Source: Maribacter halichondriae
Lineage (GTDB): Bacteria > Bacteroidota > Bacteroidia > Flavobacteriales > Flavobacteriaceae
DNA: 64,000 nt
Reading direction: 5' to 3'
Assembly (NCBI RefSeq): GCF_027474825.1
Contig: NZ_CP107030.1
Coordinates: forward strand, 2,238,529 to 2,302,528
Within the stretch, counting starts at the first letter, position 1, and each line of letters begins with the position of its first letter. The notes below the pieces were generated by a model. That model made no database searches. It was not told where the DNA came from and saw only the letters and a list, made by a program, of their open reading frames with translations. This document shows positions 62,118 to 64,000 of the stretch, piece by piece. Both the position numbers and the translations under genes were made by a program.

Positions 62118-63656
62118 TTAAGCCGTTTCGACCTTTTTATCCCCTTTGGTTATCTTATCCAACAAATATTCCGCACCCAAAATTTCCGAGCATGTAACTA
62201 CCCCGCTAATAGTAACACCCAAAATACCATGCATGTTGAGACTTTGTCCTGTGAAATATAGGTTGTTGATTTTCGTCCTTGGCGAAATAAATGACTTCAA
62301 GGGATTTTGATAATCCTTGACATAACCATACATCGACCCACGATTGCACCCAATATAATCGCGATACGACAATGGTGTCGAGGTATATATCGATTGAACA
62401 CATTCCCTAATATCTGGAAATTTCTTTTCAAGTTCGTTCAGGAAAATTTCGGTCTTTTTAGCTTTGAACTCCGCATAGGTCTCGCCCCTGTCATTTTTAT
62501 TGGCGACCGTGTTGAACGTATCGGCCCAAGGGGAAACCTCATCATAGCGCATATAGGCGATGGCGGTTAATTGTTCGCCCCATTCGTCCTGATTTTTGCG
62601 TGCGCCCATGGAGACCATATAGCTCAAGGGCCAGTTTTCTTGGGTATAGTTATGACTATTCCAAACCGCATCAAGGTCTTTAGAATGGTAATAGTTGTGG
62701 TTCAGGTATTTGAAAGATTTCGGTTTTAAAACGATATGGATGCTAAAGGCCGAAACGGTACTTTCCATTTCTTCGATACGGTGTGTAAATGATTTTCTGA
62801 AATGATTCTCTCCGGTCAATTTTAAGGTCAGTTTCGGGTCGATATTCGAGATGAAAAGGTCTCCCTTGATTTCTTCCCCAGTTTTAGTGGTCACGGAAAC
62901 TACTTTTTTATCCTCGATATTGATATGGACGACTTCTTGATGCTTAAAGGCATCGCAACTGTTTTCTTTTAACCTGCGGACAAGCAATTTGGTAATCTGG
63001 CTGCCGCCATCGGCACAGCGGTAAGCGCTTTCGATAAATGAATTGACCGAAAGGGCATGCACATAAAACGGCGTTTTTTCCGGCTCTCCGGCGTACAATA
63101 AATTGGAACCTGCCAGCACCGCGCGCAAGCGCTTATTTTTGGTCAAGGAATCTATATAGGATTTTGCACCAAGTTGGAACAAATCGGAATCTTGATGGTA
63201 CGGTTTGCCCGCTTCCAGATTGTACAGCGGAAATTTTTGGCAAACCTCCTGTAATTTGGCGCAGTAGGTGCGAATCGCTTCCGCTTCCGCCGGAAATATT
63301 TGCACCAATGTTTTTTCAAAATTCTCATACCCCTGCGCATGTGGATATTCGGTATCGTCATCATCAAATGTGATGATATCAAAACCGTCTTCATCCAGCT
63401 TTTTAAAATGGAGTCCGTCGAGGATATCTAAATAATCGAAATAGCGATAAAGGTTTTGACCCTCTGTAAGTCCGCCTAAGTAATGTACCCCAGTGTCGAA
63501 AATGGTTTTTTCGCGTACAAAAGTCTGAAGGTTGCCGCCGAACTGGTTGTTCTTTTCTAGCACACAGACCGATTTCCCCTCGCGCGCCAGAATATTGGCC
63601 GCGACCAGGCCGCCCATTCCGCTGCCTATGATTACGATATCGTAATGGGGTTTCAT
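62118..63656 (-). CDS. CrtI/retinol-saturase-like NAD(P)/FAD-dependent oxidoreductase
   Basis: 512 residues. FAD motif IVIIGSGMGGLVAANILAREGKSVCVLEKNNQFGGNLQTF at 7-47; middle SYIDSLTKNKRLRAVLAGSNLLYAG and AYRCADGGSQITKLLVRRL; C-terminal NNLYFTGQSLNMHGILGVTISGV. This is the phytoene-desaturase / retinol-saturase group acting on isoprenoid or polyene chains. No signal peptide. Its start overlaps the stop of the next gene upstream by ATGA, and the C45 gene follows after 75 bases. Fits a polyene pigment or lipid pathway. Confidence 0.9.
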   Translation of the reverse strand: MKPHYDIVIIGSGMGGLVAANILAREGKSVCVLEKNNQFGGNLQTFVREKTIFDTGVHYLGGLTEGQNLYRYFDYLDILDGLHFKKLDEDGFDIITFDDDDTEYPHAQGYENFEKTLVQIFPAEAEAIRTYCAKLQEVCQKFPLYNLEAGKPYHQDSDLFQLGAKSYIDSLTKNKRLRAVLAGSNLLYAGEPEKTPFYVHALSVNSFIESAYRCADGGSQITKLLVRRLKENSCDAFKHQEVVHINIEDKKVVSVTTKTGEEIKGDLFISNIDPKLTLKLTGENHFRKSFTHRIEEMESTVSAFSIHIVLKPKSFKYLNHNYYHSKDLDAVWNSHNYTQENWPLSYMVSMGARKNQDEWGEQLTAIAYMRYDEVSPWADTFNTVANKNDRGETYAEFKAKKTEIFLNELEKKFPDIRECVQSIYTSTPLSYRDYIGCNRGSMYGYVKDYQNPLKSFISPRTKINNLYFTGQSLNMHGILGVTISGVVTCSEILGAEYLLDKITKGDKKVETA

Positions 63657-64000
63657 CTTTGCTCTTTTTTAAATTCTTTACTGGTGGCGATCAATGGCAA
63701 ACCAATTAAAATTAAGGCAACCAAATTAATAATAACAACATTGTGGATGGCGCCATAATACAAGGAGATTCCGGAATCGATTAAAAACCAAGACAATATT
63801 CCATACCACATGGCCTTATATGCCCAAAGTTCTTTCTTTTTAAAGGAATTTTCTGAAATCATGATCATTAAGATGTGAAAACCGACGATGGTTCCACCGA
63901 TAATCCCGAAAAGCCAATTTTTGAAATCCAGTACATCAGACTGAAATTCATTTGATTGAAAGAATACCTCTCTGGTATAATCGTTATGAATATCGAAGAA
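63653..64000 (-). CDS. Partial membrane protein (5' end outside window)
   Basis: The open minus-strand frame reaches the right edge without a stop: visible residues start FFDIHNDYTREVFFQSNEF, then NWLFGIIGGTIVGFHILMIMI, ALWAYKAMWYGILSW-like and VVIINLVALILIGLP, giving three likely membrane helices. An internal ATG at 63868 would yield only 71 residues, but the in-frame sequence upstream is coding-like, so the gene is longer. No family recognised. It overlaps the CrtI-like gene by four bases and heads the visible part of that unit. Confidence 0.75.
   Translation of the reverse strand, partial: FFDIHNDYTREVFFQSNEFQSDVLDFKNWLFGIIGGTIVGFHILMIMISENSFKKKELWAYKAMWYGILSWFLIDSGISLYYGAIHNVVIINLVALILIGLPLIATSKEFKKEQR

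Noticed and set aside
62206..62403. Short open frame within the CrtI-like gene
   Set aside because: Shadow of a conserved enzyme; no start context and no separate coding signal.
1..64000. CRISPR arrays, prophage, rRNA genes, replication origin
   Set aside because: No regularly spaced repeats, no phage structural or cas genes, no rRNA sequence and no dnaA-box cluster were seen.

Overview
This window looks like chromosomal DNA of a marine Flavobacteriaceae (Bacteroidota), probably near Maribacter, Zobellia or Arenibacter. The evidence is moderate-to-low GC, promoters of the TTG-N19-23-TAnnTTTG type, weak Shine-Dalgarno signals, and characteristic families: DUF4097 proteins behind an ECF sigma/anti-sigma pair, feoAB with a FeoB-associated cysteine-rich peptide, CarboxypepD_reg-like exported proteins, and a short-chain-type threonine dehydrogenase. 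The genus is inferred, not proven.

Layout. 1-5.6 kb: small exported proteins, then a minus-strand unit sigma - HEAT-repeat anti-sigma - two DUF4097 proteins. 5.6-14.2 kb: exported carboxypeptidase-regulatory-like protein, iron uptake (feoA-feoB-small cysteine peptide), SCO protein, rseP, tRNA-Asn(GTT), aldehyde dehydrogenase. 14.2-36 kb: a large carbohydrate-oxidation region. It holds a DUF1080 3-keto-glycoside hydrolase, four Gfo/Idh/MocA oxidoreductases, a UxaA-type dehydratase, a COG3618 lactonase, an exported amidohydrolase, RidA, amino-sugar genes (nagB-like, exported nagA-like) with an atypical Nramp-fold transporter, and a planctomycete-style operon (DUF1553 cytochrome, DUF1501 Tat protein, beta-propeller, DUF2231-cytochrome-LRR fusion). 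36-44 kb: polyamine operon (arginine decarboxylase, agmatinase, deoxyhypusine-synthase-like protein, acidic protein, GNAT-nitrilase fusion), VOC protein, RimB-RimK fusion, threonine dehydrogenase. 44-50 kb: small lipoprotein, TPR protein, SDR, CBS, zinc-ribbon, DUF6265 and pentapeptide proteins. 50-64 kb: a long minus-strand series with a sortilin-like propeller, M20, Rieske oxygenase, amidohydrolase and M28 genes, followed by an acyl-activating ligase, a C45 acyltransferase-like protein and a CrtI-like FAD oxidoreductase that look like the end of a lipid or pigment biosynthetic cluster continuing past the right edge.

Two features stand out. First, the 6-kb amino-sugar block lies between an intact tRNA-Arg(CCT) and a degenerate copy of that tRNA. 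Each tRNA copy is followed by the 3' end of the same LRR-cytochrome gene, and the left side also carries a truncated xanthine-dehydrogenase-like tail: the signature of a duplication or integration event. Second, at least eight genes, and probably nine, have their frame broken by a one- or two-base change at a short homopolymer (plus one clean nonsense codon). Reconstructing each gives a normal protein, so sequencing or assembly error must be excluded before calling these pseudogenes.

A working hypothesis for 14-36 kb is a periplasmic oxidative route for glycans: exported Gfo/Idh enzymes and DUF1080 make and cleave keto-glycosides, dehydratase, lactonase and deacetylase process the products, and the membrane-anchored c-type cytochromes take electrons. 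This is inference from gene content.
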